Shown here one piece after another: positions 34,301 through 49,300 of a DNA stretch of 64,000 nt. The first letter of the stretch is position 1; each line of letters begins with the position of its first letter. The translations under genes were made by a program, and so were the position numbers. The notes beneath the pieces were generated by a model, which saw only the letters and a program-made list of their open reading frames with translations, searched no databases and was not told the origin of the DNA. The stretch is from Nyssa sinensis (Eukaryota > Streptophyta > Magnoliopsida > Cornales > Nyssaceae): positions 9,931,001 through 9,995,000 of the forward strand of contig CM018032.1 in NCBI GenBank assembly GCA_008638375.1, written 5' to 3'.

Positions 34301-37300
34301 TCAAGACCACCTTACCCAAAAGAGTCACGAAGTCTCCAACCTCCCTGAACTCCCAACGGTAAAAATGCCTCTTAAATTTCGGGCTCCGTATTCTTCTACC
34401 CCCCACCCACTTTATACAATTCGCTACCAAACACTTCTTATCCACGGCTAAGTTGAAAAGGTTGGGGAACTTATCTTTCAAAACACCATTCCCGTGCCAA
34501 AGTCCTCCCAAAATTTCACCATCAAGCTCTCCCCAATGTCGAACTTCATATGAGAGGCAAAAACACCTTTTCGCCTTCAAATCGCCTTCCACACCCCACA
34601 ACCATATGCTTCCTGTACTTCCTTCGTAAACCAACCCCTTCACATCCGTTCTTCTTAGAGACAACCTCCTTCCACAAAGTGTTATCCTTCGTAGCGAATC
34701 TCCACATCTACTTGAAGAGAAAATTTTGGTTGAATAACTTCAAATTTTTGATTCCCAGGGCCCCTTTAGAGAGTGGGGCTTTTACTTTGTCCCAACTAAG
34801 TAGGTGGATCTTCTTCCTTCCCCCCTTATCCCCCTATAGGAAATCCTGCAGAATTATTTCAAGCTTCCTCCTAACCTTGGCTGGCATAGGAAATAAAGAC
34901 ATATAGTAGGTCGGGAGATTCTCCAAAGTGCTCCTAATGAGTGTAATCCTCCCCCCTTTTGACTGGTACTATCTCTTCCACCCGACTAATTTCTGTTGAA
35001 ACCTCTCGATGATTGTATTCCAAATTCTTGCCGAACGCGAAGAGGCTCCCAAGGGAAGACGCAAATTCCAAGTCGGAAGCCTGCCCATACCACTACCCAT
35101 ACCCCACGCCATCTCCTCCACCCCACATCTCCAATCAGAATTATTTTTGTCCTCTTAACATTTATTTTTAGCCCTGAAACTGTCTCAAAAGTCAGCAGAA
35201 TAACCGCAAGAATTAGAGTTGTGTCTCCTCCACCTCACAAAACCCAATAGTATCATTGACAAATAATAAATGAGAGATCTCCACTCTACCCCCCTCTCCA
35301 CCTTCTATCACAAAACCTCTGAGCATAGCGCCAACTCTAGCTTTGTCTATCATATTCTACTCAAAACCACTATAACTATCACGAACAAAAACGGGGATAG
35401 AGGATCCCATTGCCTCAAGCCCTTTGAAGAACGGAAAAAGCCCGCAGGAGAGCCATTCACTAGAACTGAGTAGGAGACCCTGTCTATACAAGCTTTGATC
35501 CAATTCCTCCACCTCACACCAAACCCCATACGGTCCAACAAGTAAAGCAAACAATCCCATTTAACATGATCATAAGCTTTTTTGATGTCAAGCTTGCACA
35601 CTAACCCTTTCTATCTTCTTTTCCCCCTAGTATCCACACACTCATTTGCAATAAGAATCACATACATAATCTGCATACCCTCACAAAAGCATTTTGACTC
35701 TGCGATATAATTCTCCCCATGACTGTCCTCAATTTCAACGCAAGAACTTTAACCAACAACTTATATAGACTCCTCACTAAGCTGATATGCCTGAAGTCTT
35801 TTAAATTCTCGGCCGCTTCCTTTTTAGGAATCAATGCTCTAAAAGAAGCATTGAGACTCCTCTCAAAGGAGCACGACTGATGAAACTGAGAGAATACCGC
35901 CATAACATCAATCTTGATGATCCTCCACTTGTGCTTATAAAAGGCGAAGGTGAAACCATCAAGCCCCGATGCTTTATCTCCATCGCTAGTCTTTGAAGCT
36001 GAAATAACTTCTTCCCCCTCAAAAGGCTGCTCCAAATAAGAAGCTTCCTCTTCTGATATAGTAGAGAATTCCATACCTCTAAGATTGGACGCCAATCACA
36101 AGACTGTGTACATATTTTGATAGATAGAATTCCACAATCCCTTCCTTTACCTCCTCGACCCCTTGTAGGCTCCTCTCTCCAATGACCACTGAACTAATAT
36201 TGTTTCTCCGCTTGTGGTAGTTTGCTACTCTGTGAAAGAATTTCGTATTCTGGTCCCTTTCTTTCATCCACAAGGCTTGATTTTTGTCTCCACGAAATCT
36301 CTTCCAATTTCAATACCCTTCCCAACTCGCCTTTCAAGCCATTGCTTGTACGCCTTTCCTCGCTAGAGAGAATGGCCTCATGCTCCTTCTTGTCCAGTTG
36401 TTGGATGTGAAATAGGATCTTCTCTTTCTTAGCCTGCACATTCCCGAACACTTCCTCATTCCGAGTCTTCAAGTCTGCTTTCAACAATTTCAGTTTCTGA
36501 GCCATAACAAAACTCGGTTCCCCTCTAACATTATAGAATCCTGCGATCACTGTGCCACCCTCTTCCTGAAACTAGGATCCTGTAGCCACATGTTCTCACA
36601 TCGAAATGGCGCCTTACCCCCACTTCAACTCACCGCTGTCTAGTAAAATCGGATGATGGTATGAGACTGGCTTAGGAAGACGAGACTAAGTGGCATTGGG
36701 AAACTTGATCCCCCATGCTCCTGAAATAAGAAATTTATCCAATCCGGACATCTGGGACTACCCCCTCTAAAGGGAGATCAACCATGCTCCACCTATCAAT
36801 GAACTTCGAAAAAGACCTCGTACTGCTACTGCTTGTCAATCTGCCACTTCCCTTCTTCTCATGCGGGTATCTAGGGTTGTTAAAATCACAACCCAATGGA
36901 CAGCTACCCTATTACGAGCATTTATCTCCAACTCAAACCAAAATAGCTCCTGCTCAGTCTTTGTTTAGGAAACACATACACATCTGGAAGGCTAAGGTGT
37001 TGGTGTCCGACACGCTTGGGATATGAACACGTTCCGGACATGTGTCCAACATGTTCAATTTGAGTTTCTGAATTTTTTTTATTTTTCAAAATTCTAGACA
37101 TGTTCTGGACACGGCTGGACACATTAATGGTGAAGGAAGATGGAGAAAAAAGAAAAAAATTGATTGAAGAGAGAAGAATCATCAAATCTACGGTAAAGAA
37201 AGAGAGAAGAGAAGAGAGACAACCTACCTTCCTGTGAGAGGCCGTCACCAAATACCCAGGTACCACCACCACTGCCACCTCCTCCTTCTTCTTGCTCTCT

Positions 37301-40300
37301 CTTTACGATCACTATCTCTCGATAGTCTCTCCCCTCTCTCTCTCTCTCTATGTGACCTCTCTCATCGGAATTGATTTCATGCAGTCTCCCTTCCTGTTTT
37401 GACCAGCATATCATTCTAATTTTCCTGGGACCCCGCCCCCTGTTTGTGCCATCATAGTTTACCATATTCTCCAAGTTTTTCCTCATTCAATGTAGCTTCC
37501 TTGCAGAGACTTCCTCTGGTGTTGGTCTATTCCTGTGCACTATGGGTTTACCCTGATCATTATTCTGTATGATCTGCTTTAGCACATCCAAAAATCTGCC
37601 CTCGTATCCATTACAAGACAATCCTAGATATCAGCACATCCCCTTAAAGCTTCTCAGAATCCATTTCGAAACCACCACCCTTTTATGATCCTCTCTTACA
37701 GCCACCGTAGCATTGCTATTGCCCTAGTATATTGAAGGATCCTTGAACAACCATAGGATAGCCCAAAAATCCTTAGCAAAGACTTCTACATGATGTTCTA
37801 TTTGAACGAGTATGACAGAATGTGAGTGCTCGCCTTATTTTGATATTCAAATTGACTCTATTAATTTGAAAACATTTATTCTTAAATCACGAGCCAATTC
37901 AAATGTCTAAACTCATGCACACAACTACACTTTGAAAAACATGAATAAACCTTTTAAATGCATGAAGTGTGTGTGTGAAAACCATAAGCCAATGTATCCA
38001 AATCATTACCCCACCTACCATTGTCACCACTGCACTTGATGAATCTGACCACGATGCTTTGATGCTTGAGTGAACACAAGGCTTTTGAACTTGAATCACT
38101 TGGACTTGGACATATTACGACTCAGTGTAGTTTTGCCAACACGGATTAGCCAACCCAAAGTTAGACTAAACTCCTAACATATCTCCTTCTATCTTGAGGT
38201 CCAGCCCAATAGTTAGACAGACCTCCTTTTAAGAGGATTTTTGGGTTGAGACCACAAGCCCACTTTGTCCACTACATCATTCCCTTTATAGCTCTTGAAA
38301 TTAGAAAGGATTTTTGCATTTCTATGTATTTTTCATATACAAACTATGGGTATTTATAATACAATTGGGAAGCAAAAACAAGGAAAGAGTAAAAGAGGAA
38401 ATAAGAAAATCTTCCTACAATTTCTCTATAATTTCTACTTCTAATTACTCAAAAATATTCTCTACCATAATATCTACCCCTAATTTCTCCACTAATTTGG
38501 AATTTTCACACTCCCCCTCAAGTTGGATCGTAAATGTTAATCATATTCAACTTGCAGATGATCTCGTCAAAATTGGGCCGGAATAGTCCTTTAGTGAAGA
38601 TATCCGCAGTTTGTTCTTTTGTAGGAACATAGGTCATGCAGATAATTCCGTTCTCAACTTTTTCTATGATAAAATGTCTGTCCACTTCTACATGCTTGGT
38701 TCGGTAATGCTGAACTGGGTTGAGAAATGTTGATGGCTGCTTTGTTGTCACAGTAAAGTTTGATTGAGAGTTTTACTGTGACTTGTAGTTCTTCCAAGAG
38801 TTTCTTTAGCCACAATCCTTCACATATCCCTTTTGCAGCATCTCTAAATTCGGCTTCAGCAATGCTTCTGGCCATTACACTTTGTTTCTTACTTCTCAAA
38901 GTAACCAAGTTTCCCCCTACATAGGTGCAATACCTAGTAGTGGACTTTCTATCTTCTATTGAGCCTGCCCAGTCAGCATCTGTGAAGACTTCGACTTCCT
39001 TGCATTTTGGTTTCTTGAAGAATAGTCCTCTACCTAAGGAGCTTTTGAGATATCTGAGAATCTTGTACACAGCTTCTAGGTGAGTTTCTTTTGGTGAATG
39101 CATGTGTTGGCTCACCATACTAACCGCAAATGCAATGTCAGGTCTAGTGTGCGATAGATAGATTAGCTTGCCAACTAGTCTTTGATATTTGTCCTTTTCG
39201 ACTGGATTTCCCTCATCCTTTGGATTCCTTCCTGCTTCGATAGGTGTGTCACTTGGTTTACATGCAAGCATGTCAATGTCGGTTAGAAGCTCAATAACGT
39301 ACTTTTGTTGAGAGACATTAATACCCTTTTTTGATCTGGCAACTTCCATTCCCAAGAATTATCGCATTTGTCCCAGGTCTTTTACTTCAAATTCAGTGGC
39401 TAGGATTTTCTTCAGTCTTTCCATCTCCACTAAATTATCCTCAGTTAGGATTATATCATCAATATAAACAATTAGAATTGTTTTCATTCCATCTTTAGAT
39501 TACTGGAAGAACATAGTGTGATCTGACTGTCCCTGCTGATATCCTTGACCCTTATCACCTTTGAAACCTATCGAACCATGCTCTAGGTGATTGCTTGAGA
39601 CCGTATAGTGACTTCTTGAGTTTGCATACTCGATTTCTTCTCCCTCCTTACAAAATTCCGGTGGTATTGTCATAAAGACTTCTTCTTCTAACTCATCATT
39701 TAGAAAGGCATTCTTAATGTCAAGTTATTGAAGCGGCCAATCCAAGTTGACTGTTAATGACAAGAGGACTCGAACTGTATTCAACTTTGCCACAGGTGCA
39801 AACGTCTCTGTGTAGTCAATATCATAGGTTTGTGTAAACCCTTTTGCAACAAGGCGGGCTTTGTAACACTCGATTGTCCCATCAGCCTTCTATTTCAAGG
39901 TAAAAACCCATTTGCGGCCTACCAGTTTCTTCCCTCTCGGTAAATCCGTCACAACCCAAGTCTCATTTTTTTCCAACGCCCGCATCTCTTCTAGTACTGC
40001 ATCCCTCCATTTAGGGACCTCCAAGGCCTCCTGAATATTTTTCGGAATTCCTGTACTATCAAGGCTAGAGGTAAAAGCACGAAACTCTGTAGACAGAGCA
40101 TTATAAGATATGAATTTCGAGATAGGGTGGAGAGTACATGACCGAGTTGATTTTCTGAGAGCAATGGGTAAATTAGTGTTAGGAGACGCTTGGTTACTTG
40201 GAGCTATCACTGGAGCCAACTTTCTTGGTGCTTCAGGTGTGAGATGTTCCTTGTACCTTGATTGTGGCCTCCGTGAATAAACAAGTATCTCCTTGTCCTA

Positions 40301-43300
40301 TTGTTTTCCTACATCGCCTCCTGAGTTCAAGTTTCCTTCTGTAAATGGCACATTAGAACTGGATGGTGTGGCAGGTTCAGTGGTTGGGATAGGGTCAGAA
40401 AAGGAGAGTTCAAAATCTAATACCCGACCTTCACTCAAATGCTCCCCCTGAAGGGAGGGCTTTTGGAAGTAAGAAATGTTTTCAAAAAATGTAACATCAA
40501 GGCTAACAAAGACCCGTTTGGTGGAGGGATCATAGCACTTGTAACTTGTCTGAGTAGGAGAATACCCAATGAAAACACACTTAATAGCTCGAGGGTCGAA
40601 TTTATGCCGATGGTGGGAATGGACATGAACAAAGGCGGAACAACCAAACACTCTGAGAGATAGACTAGAGGAGAGGCGAGAGTGAGGGAAGAATTGCTGA
40701 AATGTTTGGAGGGGTGTAGCAAAAGAGAGAACACGGCTAGGCATTCTATTGATGAGGTAGGTAGATGTCAAAACAGCATCACCCCAAAACATTTTGGGCA
40801 TATGCATAGTGAACATCAAGGCACGAGCAACATCGAGAATGTGTCTATTTTTTCTTTCGGCAACCCCATTTTGTTGGGGAGTGTTGACACAAGAATTTCT
40901 GATGAATGATCCCATGCTACTGAAAATAATCACCCAAAGTAGTATTGAAATATTTTGTGCCATTATCAGTGCGCAAAATTTGAAGTTGTGCCTGGAATTG
41001 TGTTTAGATCATGGAGTGAAAATTGATAAATACAAAACGAACATCAGTTTTATCCTTTAAGAGGTAAACCCAACAAATGCGAGTATGGTCATCAATGAAG
41101 GTAACAAACCATGGGGTATGAGTACGATTAATTATACGAGAAGGACCCCACAAGTCACTGTGAATTAGAGTGAATGGCTTGAATGGTTTGTATGTGGATG
41201 GTGGACAGGAAGTAAGGTGATGTTTTGCAAGTTCACAGATTTCACATTGAAAATCAGAAAATCTTTTATTCGGAAATAAACATTTCAAATATGGAAAATT
41301 GGGATGACCCATTCAAAAATGCCATAACAAAAGTTCACTATCCTTAGAGATAGATGCAAAATCACAAAAGGAAATTGGACCCTGTTTTCTCACATCAGCG
41401 TCCTCAAAGTAGTAGAGACCAACATACTCCTTAGCATTGCCAATTGTCGTCTCCGATGATAGGTCCTGAAAAAGACAATGAGAGGGAAGAAACTTAGCAG
41501 AGTAATTGGAATTTTTTGTCAACTGGCTAATGGATAACAGATTGCATGATAACTTTGGAACATGAAGAACAGATTCGAGTGTAATAGAGTCAGAGAGACG
41601 AATTCTCCCTTTACCAGTTACAGAGGAGAGGGAACCATCTGCAATTTTAACCTTAAGATTACCAGTACAAGGTGAGTATGAACAAAAGAGGTGGTAAGAG
41701 CCAGGCATGTGATCAGCAGCACCAAAGTCAATTATTCAAGGAGTTTTTGAGTGAGAGGCAGTAAGGAGGGCGCGAAAAAAGTTACTTCGATGAGCTAATG
41801 AACCAGAAGGAGTAGGCGTGAAAGACTAACCAGAGGGTTGGAGGCTAGAAAAAAGTTTGTAGAGCTGATCCAATTGGTCAGAGTTAAAGGCACCGTTCGG
41901 AGTGTGGTTGACTGTGGGAGGGGGCTCGACCTGAGGGTCAGCAGTAGCGTGATAGCCACGAGTGTGATGATTTTGCCGTGGTTTCCAGTCAACCGGCTTC
42001 CCATGGAGCTCCCAACAGGTAGCCTTAGTATGACCAGGCTTATGGCAATGTTCACACCAAGGTCGGCCTCTATTTTGTTTCGGCCTAGACTCAGACAGGG
42101 GGCCTTTTGTTACCAAGGTAGATGCTTCAGGCCCAGTAGAAAGAGAATCCTTTAGCATCACTCGACGCCGCTGCTCTTCACGCCTCACTTCCGAGAAGAC
42201 TTCACGTGTGGAAGGTAGAGGTCGTCGACCAAGAATATGGCCACGAACATCATCTAAGTCGCGGTTGAGCCCATCAAGAAACTCGAAGACTCTCAGTTTC
42301 GAGTTTTTTCTTGTAGTGAGCACTATCGCCAGAGCACTCCCATTCATCATCGAAGCTAAGATCAAGTTCCTGCCAGAGAGCCGTCATCTCCATGAAATGA
42401 TCGGTAACATCCTTCTCTCCTTGCTTCATCGGCCATAGTCGAGTCTTGTTGTCAAAAATTTGAGAGGAATCGCCAACATTAGAATACGTCTCGCGAACAG
42501 CATCCCAAACGTCTTTCGCCGTCGTTAAGAAAAGGTAGGTCTTTCCGATGGCAGGTTGCATGGAATTCACTAGCCAAACAGCCACCATGGAGTTCTCAAA
42601 CGTCCATTTTTGCAGAGAAGCAGCTAGCTCGGTTGAGGCTCGCTTGGGTGTCGCGCCAGTAAGGTAGCCAAGTTTGTCGTTGCCGTCAAGTATGAGTCGG
42701 ATGGATTGAGCCCATTTATTGAAGTTTTTCCCATTCAACTTCTCCACCGTGAGTTGAAGAGGCGAGAGAGAAAGGCCACTGGAACCCATGGTGGAGAGAG
42801 CCTCGGACTTGCTGCTGGGAGCTTTTGTCATGTATTGGAGCTAAGGTGCTGGGTAAGTATTTGGGTTGGGCTGGAATTTTTTTTTTTTGAAATGGTTTAA
42901 AAAAGAGGGTTAAGTTGTTGGACGGGGATTACAACTGGGTTTGGTCCGTCAAACACTTTGAGCAGGTTGGTTCATAGTCGGGTACTGAGATGGTTAAAAA
43001 AACAAAGGAATTGGGTGAGATTGACTATAACCAGGTCGGGGAAACAAACAGGTTGGTTCACAGCCTTTCGTTCTTCTCAAATCAGCCTCTCGGTTCTCAA
43101 GCAAAAGGCCCGCAAGTCTGCGACGGTAGCAGATTCTCAAGCGCAACTCGGTGATAGCGTGGTCTTTGCTTGTCGGCTTCTCTGATCACCCCTTTTTCGG
43201 TTCACAACCTTTCTCTTCTCTGCGGCAAACCATGTGATCTCCGACACAGCTTCAATGCGAGATCTGATGATGGCAACACGCGAATCAGCCTCTCGGTTCT

Positions 43301-46300
43301 GTTCGTCTCTGCGATTGTGATTTGCTGACGATCAATCATACACGATGATGAATAGAGGCTTGATCTGAAGATACCGAATGGAGCAAATTCTCGTGATTGC
43401 GAATGAAGCAGATTCTTGCGAGTGCGAATGGAGCGGATTCAAGACTGGTACCAAATGGAGCAGATTCTCGCGATTGCGAATGGAGCAGATTCTCGCGATT
43501 GTGAATGGAGCAGATTCCCGCGATTGACGATGATATGATCGATCTGGCGTGGAATGATGGCCGACGATTCCCCCAAAGACGGTGAGGGATCGAGAGCTTT
43601 CTTTTGTGTCAGAAAGGAAAAGTTGTTTCCAACGATGAAGACTGAGAGCAGACTCTCTGAGACAGTGAGCTTCCCTTGCTCGGATACCATGAAATCAGAA
43701 AAGATTTCTATATTTCTATCTATTTTCCATATACAAACTATGGGTATTTATAATACAATTGGGAAGCAAGAAAAGGAAAGAGTAAAAAAGGAAATAAGAA
43801 AATCTTCCTACAATTTCTCTATAATTTCTACATCTAATTACTCCACAATATTCTCTACCATAATATCTACCCCTAAGTTCTCCACTAATTTCGAATTTCC
43901 ACAGCTCTGCCTGTCCATCCCACTTTGAACTGCACCTCCATTTTCTCTTTGGCCTACCCCCAGGCCCATATTGGGCTGCAACCTTTCTTTCAAAATGTTG
44001 CCGCCTTTATCTTCCATCGCTATCGCCAACGCCACGTGTTTGTTTTAGGTTGGTCTCTCAGCTTCACCCTTATCTCCACTTTTCCCTCCTCTTCCACGCA
44101 CTAAAGGTGTGTGAGAATTCTGTGCTTTATTGTCTTCTCCGATCCTTCCACCACCATGGTTCCTGTCACTGGTTCTAAAACCGGCCACTGAAATGTGTGG
44201 TCCCTTTTCCACCCATACAGGGATCTCATACCCCCAGGAGCCCGCCTCTATTTTTATGGTTGATGGCCAAGCATGTCTTTATATGTTGACCAACATCCTT
44301 ACCCATATCATTTGCCGGTGAAATTCTGTATCGTCATCAACTTTAATAAACCTCCCAAGGCTATTCACTATTGCCGTAAACACCTCTTTACTCCACAATA
44401 AAACCGGCTCGCCGATCAACCTGATCCAAACTTCCCTTTGTCCCCAACCTTCCCTGGAGCAGCATCCCGCCGTGAACCACCAGTCTAGTAAGACTGGTTG
44501 TCCATCCAACATAGATTCCGTTTGTCTCCATATACGGGTGGCCTCCTGTGCAGATGGAAACTCGAAGAGAAACCACTCTCCGTGAAGCTCCATGACTGTA
44601 ACTGCGGTCGGCACGTCCCACTGTTTATCTACCCAGCGCTACAACCTTTCTTTTTCCGGCTTGCGGCTACCCGGCACTCTGACACTTCCCACCAAGCACA
44701 GCCTGCAGAATTTGAGTTGCTCTGTTCTCGAATCGAAGTCAACCTCCACGTCTGCCAATGATCTGCCACTCTCCATCTCCACCCTTTCACTGCTCTGTGG
44801 CCACTTCCTTGAACTGTTGTCGTCCGATCCGAACATCGCTCTTGCCTATGTTTGCCAAATCCCATAGAGCCTTTGTGCTACCCCCCCCAAAAAAAAAAAA
44901 AAAAAAAAAATCAAACTCCTGTAAATAGTCGGAGAACCTCCTGCCTTCTTTTGATTCATGGATTCTCATGAACGATCCTCTGTCATTCGTCTTCTTCAGG
45001 ACTCAAAACTCCTAGCCCTGCCATGTAAAACACACTCTGAGTGTCTACCAGCTCTTCTCCCTCCCATCTCCTCGAGCTGTTTACAAATCCACCGCAGGCC
45101 TTCGCCATTGGCCCTCAGCCTATGTAGCACTCCCCTTCCTCCCTCAGTTATCTGATAGACTTTCTCTTTCTGCTCCTTGATCTGTTCAATGTCGAAAGTT
45201 TTCCCTCCCCACTAGCTGTATCTTGTCGCAACCCTAGATCCCATAGTTTGTCCTAATTGCTTTACTCACCACCTTGCTCGTCGACACAATCAAACTTTCA
45301 AGACTTACCAATTCGTGCACCCCAGCTTTGAATTCAGTGATCCGATTTTTTTACTTATGAAAAAATAAAAAAAAGATTTGATTTTTAAGGAGAACCTAGT
45401 GAGAGAATAAGATTGGTGGTTTGTATGATCTATCAGAGAAAACAAAAATTGGTTGTTTTTTCAATCTTTGAGAACACCAGGTTTCCAACTGAACAAATAA
45501 ATATTAAATTCCTTTTGCAATGTGGCACACACAGTGTCTGTTTTTTCAATCTCTGAGAACTCCACGTCTCCAAATGAACAAATAAATATTAAATGCATTT
45601 TGGAATGCAGCTATGTGTATTCCATTGGCAATCAATAATAAACACTACACTAATTGTACACAATATTGTGTCAAGCTTCAACAAGTGTCTTCCATTGATA
45701 TATAGAAAGTTTCAGTATTATAGGATTTTTGAGAGTCCAATTTCTTTCTCAACTTGAAAAAGGATACATGCGATTCATGTCTCTAGATGACCCTTGTTGG
45801 CCTTTACATTCAAAAAACTTGATTTAATTGGGGATGTGACTACATAATCAGTGAGCTCAATCCTGTCAGGCTTTCGGGATTTGCTTTTTCCATGGTGTCG
45901 TGCAAATTCACAGTTTGGCTAGCATTGGATCAAGGTTTTGATTGTTTTGATCTGACTGCATTAGGCTTTTTGCTTTGGGCCATGGTGTTTGAATTAGGCT
46001 TTACTAGTTTTTAAGCCCTTTTAAGGTATTTAACCTCCTTTCTTTTACATGGGCTGGCAAGCCTGATATTTCTCTGGGATCAAGCCTTGATGCTATCAGA
46101 AGAAGGCTGCCCACAGTAGTAATAAAAAATCAATTTTCCAAATGTCCCACTGCCACCACCCTGGGTCCACCAGTGGTTGCCAGCAAGCATACAGACTTTA
46201 GGCTACAATTCTAATAGTGTTATTGTAATGGACTTGTTTTTCACAAGTTGTAATTGTGAAATAGGGGCATTGCTTGGTGCAACAGTGGCGATACACCAAA

Positions 46301-49300
46301 AGAATAGTTGATAATGGGAACATAAATCTTTGCATCCATAATAAAGAAAATATGTAAATACCATCAAGTTAGGCCAGGGGTTAGAGTTTGTAATTTAGAA
46401 CACCAAAGACAATGTGACCTCACCCCCAACCCGAAAAACAAGTATATTTTGCTGGACACTGTAATATGGATCTTTTGATAGGCTTGATGAGAGTTTTTTC
46501 TTAGAAATTTGTAATTTTACATGTAGGTGGATGAATGGTTTATATTTACAGGTATTTGAAATTAATTTCCTATGTCTCATTCAAATAATTTCTCCTTTTT
46601 GATTTATGTTGAAGTGTTGTGGGGAGCTAAATAATTGTGAGAGTTTTATCTCATATTATGTGTGATCAGTATATATGAGTTTCCTTTGGTACTTATAACT
46701 ATTGGGCAAATGATGGATGGCTTTTCCAATGATTCTGTCCTTGCATTTCCATTCTTGTATGGTTTTTATTTCTGAAACTATAGTGACTACTGATATTGTT
46801 AGTCTTGGGTAATGAAATGATGGCTTAGGATTCTGGATTCTTAATATGAAATTGCTGCAGTCAAAATAGATGGAAAGTGGTGGGCACCAAGTTTTGCTGC
46901 TGTGTTTGATCAGAAGTTAGAAGTCATTTATATTTGTAGTGTGTGCAATTGTTTTGTTCTTGCCACCATCATGGATTTAGTGTCACTTTTCATCCCTGAT
47001 TTGTATGGCTCTCATGGGGCTTGTGTAGGGAAATAAATAGAAGAATTTTTGAAGGGGAGGAAATGTCCACTAATTGTTTTAAGATACTTTGTGGAAATCC
47101 CGAATAATTTGAATGGGATTTGGAGAAGATTGTGATAGGAGATTTAGGCTGATTATTAGTGTTGACCTATTTTTGTTTCCTTTTTTCTTTGTTTCCATTT
47201 TCTTTATTATTTCCATATTTTGATTCTTATTGTACATGATAAATAGGGACCATGTATGTAAACAAGTAATTAATTATGAATGAGAAATTGATTCGTTTCT
47301 TCATGGTATCAGAGCAGGGATTCTGAAAATCCTAGCAAAATATGGCCGCCAGCCATGAATCTACCCAGTCGGTAACTCAGGAAGGAGAATCAGAGACAAT
47401 CTCCTCCATGAGTTTGACTGTCGGGATTGAAAATTCTTCATTCCATCTTACTGTAGAAAAATTGAATGGTAAGAATTACCGAGAATGAGCCCAATCCATC
47501 AAACTGGTTATCGACGGCAGAGGGAAACTAGGTTTCCTAACAGACGAGATCAAGCAGCCTCCTTCCAGTGATGCTGCAGCTTTCCAGAAATGGCGTTCAG
47601 AGAACTCCTTCATCACCTCCTGCCTGATCAACTCCATGCGACCAACCATCGGAAGGACCTACATGTTCCTCCCGACGGCAAAAGATGTGTGGGACGTCGT
47701 GCTAGAGACATACTCCGATGCTAAAGATGCATCGCAAATTTTCGAACTCAAGACAAGGCTATGGCAGATGAAGCAAGGAGATCGGGAAGTTACAGAGTTC
47801 TACACAGAGATGTTGGGATTGTGGCAAGAACTAGACCACAGCTGCGGCGAAGAATGGGAGTGCACAGGTGACAGTGTTCGATTCAAGAAGAAGATGGAAG
47901 TCGAGAGGGTGTTCGAGTTTCTGGCAGGGCTGAATTTAGAACTCGACGATGTGCGAAGTAGGATTTTGGGTCGATGGCCACTTCTGTCCATCCGAGAGGT
48001 CTTTGTTGAGGTGCGACGGGAAGAACAGAGGAGGAAGGTGATGTTGAAGGAGAAAGCAGAGCCTGGGATCGAAGGCTCTGCTCTTGCGAGTTGCGGAATG
48101 GCGTCGACAGCAAGGTCTGGTTCATGACCGAACCATGCGTCTGAGTTTGAAGACCTTATATCGTGTGGGTCTTCCAATGGATCAAGACAAACCCATACGT
48201 CTGGGTTGGAAGCCTTTGTAACTCGTGGGCCTCATATTGGATCCGGCCTAAAACAAAATAAAAGGCCATTTTGTGAGCATTGCAAAAAATCGGGCCATTC
48301 GAAGGATACCTGTTGAGCCTTACATGGCAAGCCTGCAGATTGGAAGCTTAGACAGTCCAATAAATCCCACGGGTACCAGGCCTCTACTGAACAACCCTTT
48401 AGTGGGGGTTTTAACCCCGAACAACTTGAGAAGCTATATGCTCTTTTTTCGACCTTCCAAACCTCGGGTCAGTCCTCTACTCAATTGCCATCGGGTTCCT
48501 TAGCCTACAAAGGTACTTTTTTGTCTGCTCTTAGTACCAATTTGCACCATACTCCCTGGATTATTGACTCGGGTGCATCTGACCATATGACTGATGCCCA
48601 TTGTTTATTTTTCACATATTCATCTTGTGCTGGTAATTTGAAAATAAAAATTGCAGATGGTACTTTATCCTCAGTAGCTGGCAAAGGGAGTATCCGTATC
48701 TCTGAATTTATTACTTTGGAGTCTGTACTTCATGTTCCTAATCTCTTTTGCAATCTGTTGTCCATTAGTCAGCTAACCAAACAATCTCATTGCTCAGCTA
48801 TTTTTTTGTCTTCTCATTTTGTTTTTCAGGATCTATCATCGGGGAAGACGATTGGCAGTGCTAAGGAATGCGAGGGACTCTATTACTTTGATGATGTTCA
48901 CATGAATAAACAGTGTCATCCTCCTCTTTGTAATTCTGCATTTAGTCCTAGGGATAGTGACCTTTCGTTATGGCATAAACGAATGGGCCATCCTAGTTTT
49001 CAATATTTAAAACAGTTGTTTCCATCACTTTGTTCGAATAAAACTCCCTTGGATTTACAATGTGAAGTTTGTGAACTTGCAAAACGTCATTGTACTACTT
49101 TTCCCCCATCGTCTTATAAACCATCACTGCCTTTTACCTTAATTCACAGTGATCTTTGGGGCCCCTCACGAGTTCCCAATCGGACCCATAAAAAATGGTT
49201 TATTACATTTATTGATGACCATTCTCATCTCTGTTGGGTTTTTTTATTGAACGATAAATCTGAGGTTAGTTCGGTATTCATGAACTTCTACAATATGATT

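Larger units (their letters stand above)
38296..43903 (-). mobile_element. copia-type LTR retrotransposon B
   Basis: A 5,608-bp element on the minus strand, inserted in the LINE. LTRs are 215 and 214 bp, starting TGTG(A/G)AAATTC on the element strand. The primer-binding site at 43678-43689 is TGGTATCCGAGC, one change from the initiator-Met complement. A purine tract (TTGAGGGGGAG) lies at 38511-38521. By eye the LTRs differ at about 16 positions plus a small indel (~92-93% alike), so it is older than C and D. Gag and pol are related to those of C and D but clearly a different subfamily. Confidence 0.93.
38291..43908. repeat. 5-bp TSD pair (GCTCT) of copia B
   Basis: GCTCT at 38291-38295 and 43904-43908 flanks copia B exactly. 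Joining the two outer sides restores continuous LINE ORF1-type sequence. Confidence 0.9.
33690..45300 (-). mobile_element. LINE (non-LTR retrotransposon), split by copia B and a second repeat
   Basis: Reading 5' to 3' on the minus strand, the pieces are in LINE order. ORF1 with a DUF4283-type domain lies at 45300-43909, and after copia B more ORF1/linker lies at 38290-37380. The endonuclease C-terminus is at about 36990-36560, RT at 36550-35230, and the RT connection plus zf-RVT at 34664-33698. Most of the endonuclease is missing where the dispersed repeat at 36995-37350 sits. The poly(A)/3' end near 33.69 kb is not sharply defined. It is dead: there are stops, frameshifts and a changed RT active site. 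Confidence 0.72.

Noticed and set aside
43554..43928. 124-codon plus-strand frame crossing into the copia B LTR.
   Set aside because: It runs antisense through the untranslated leader and 5' LTR of copia B; a chance frame.
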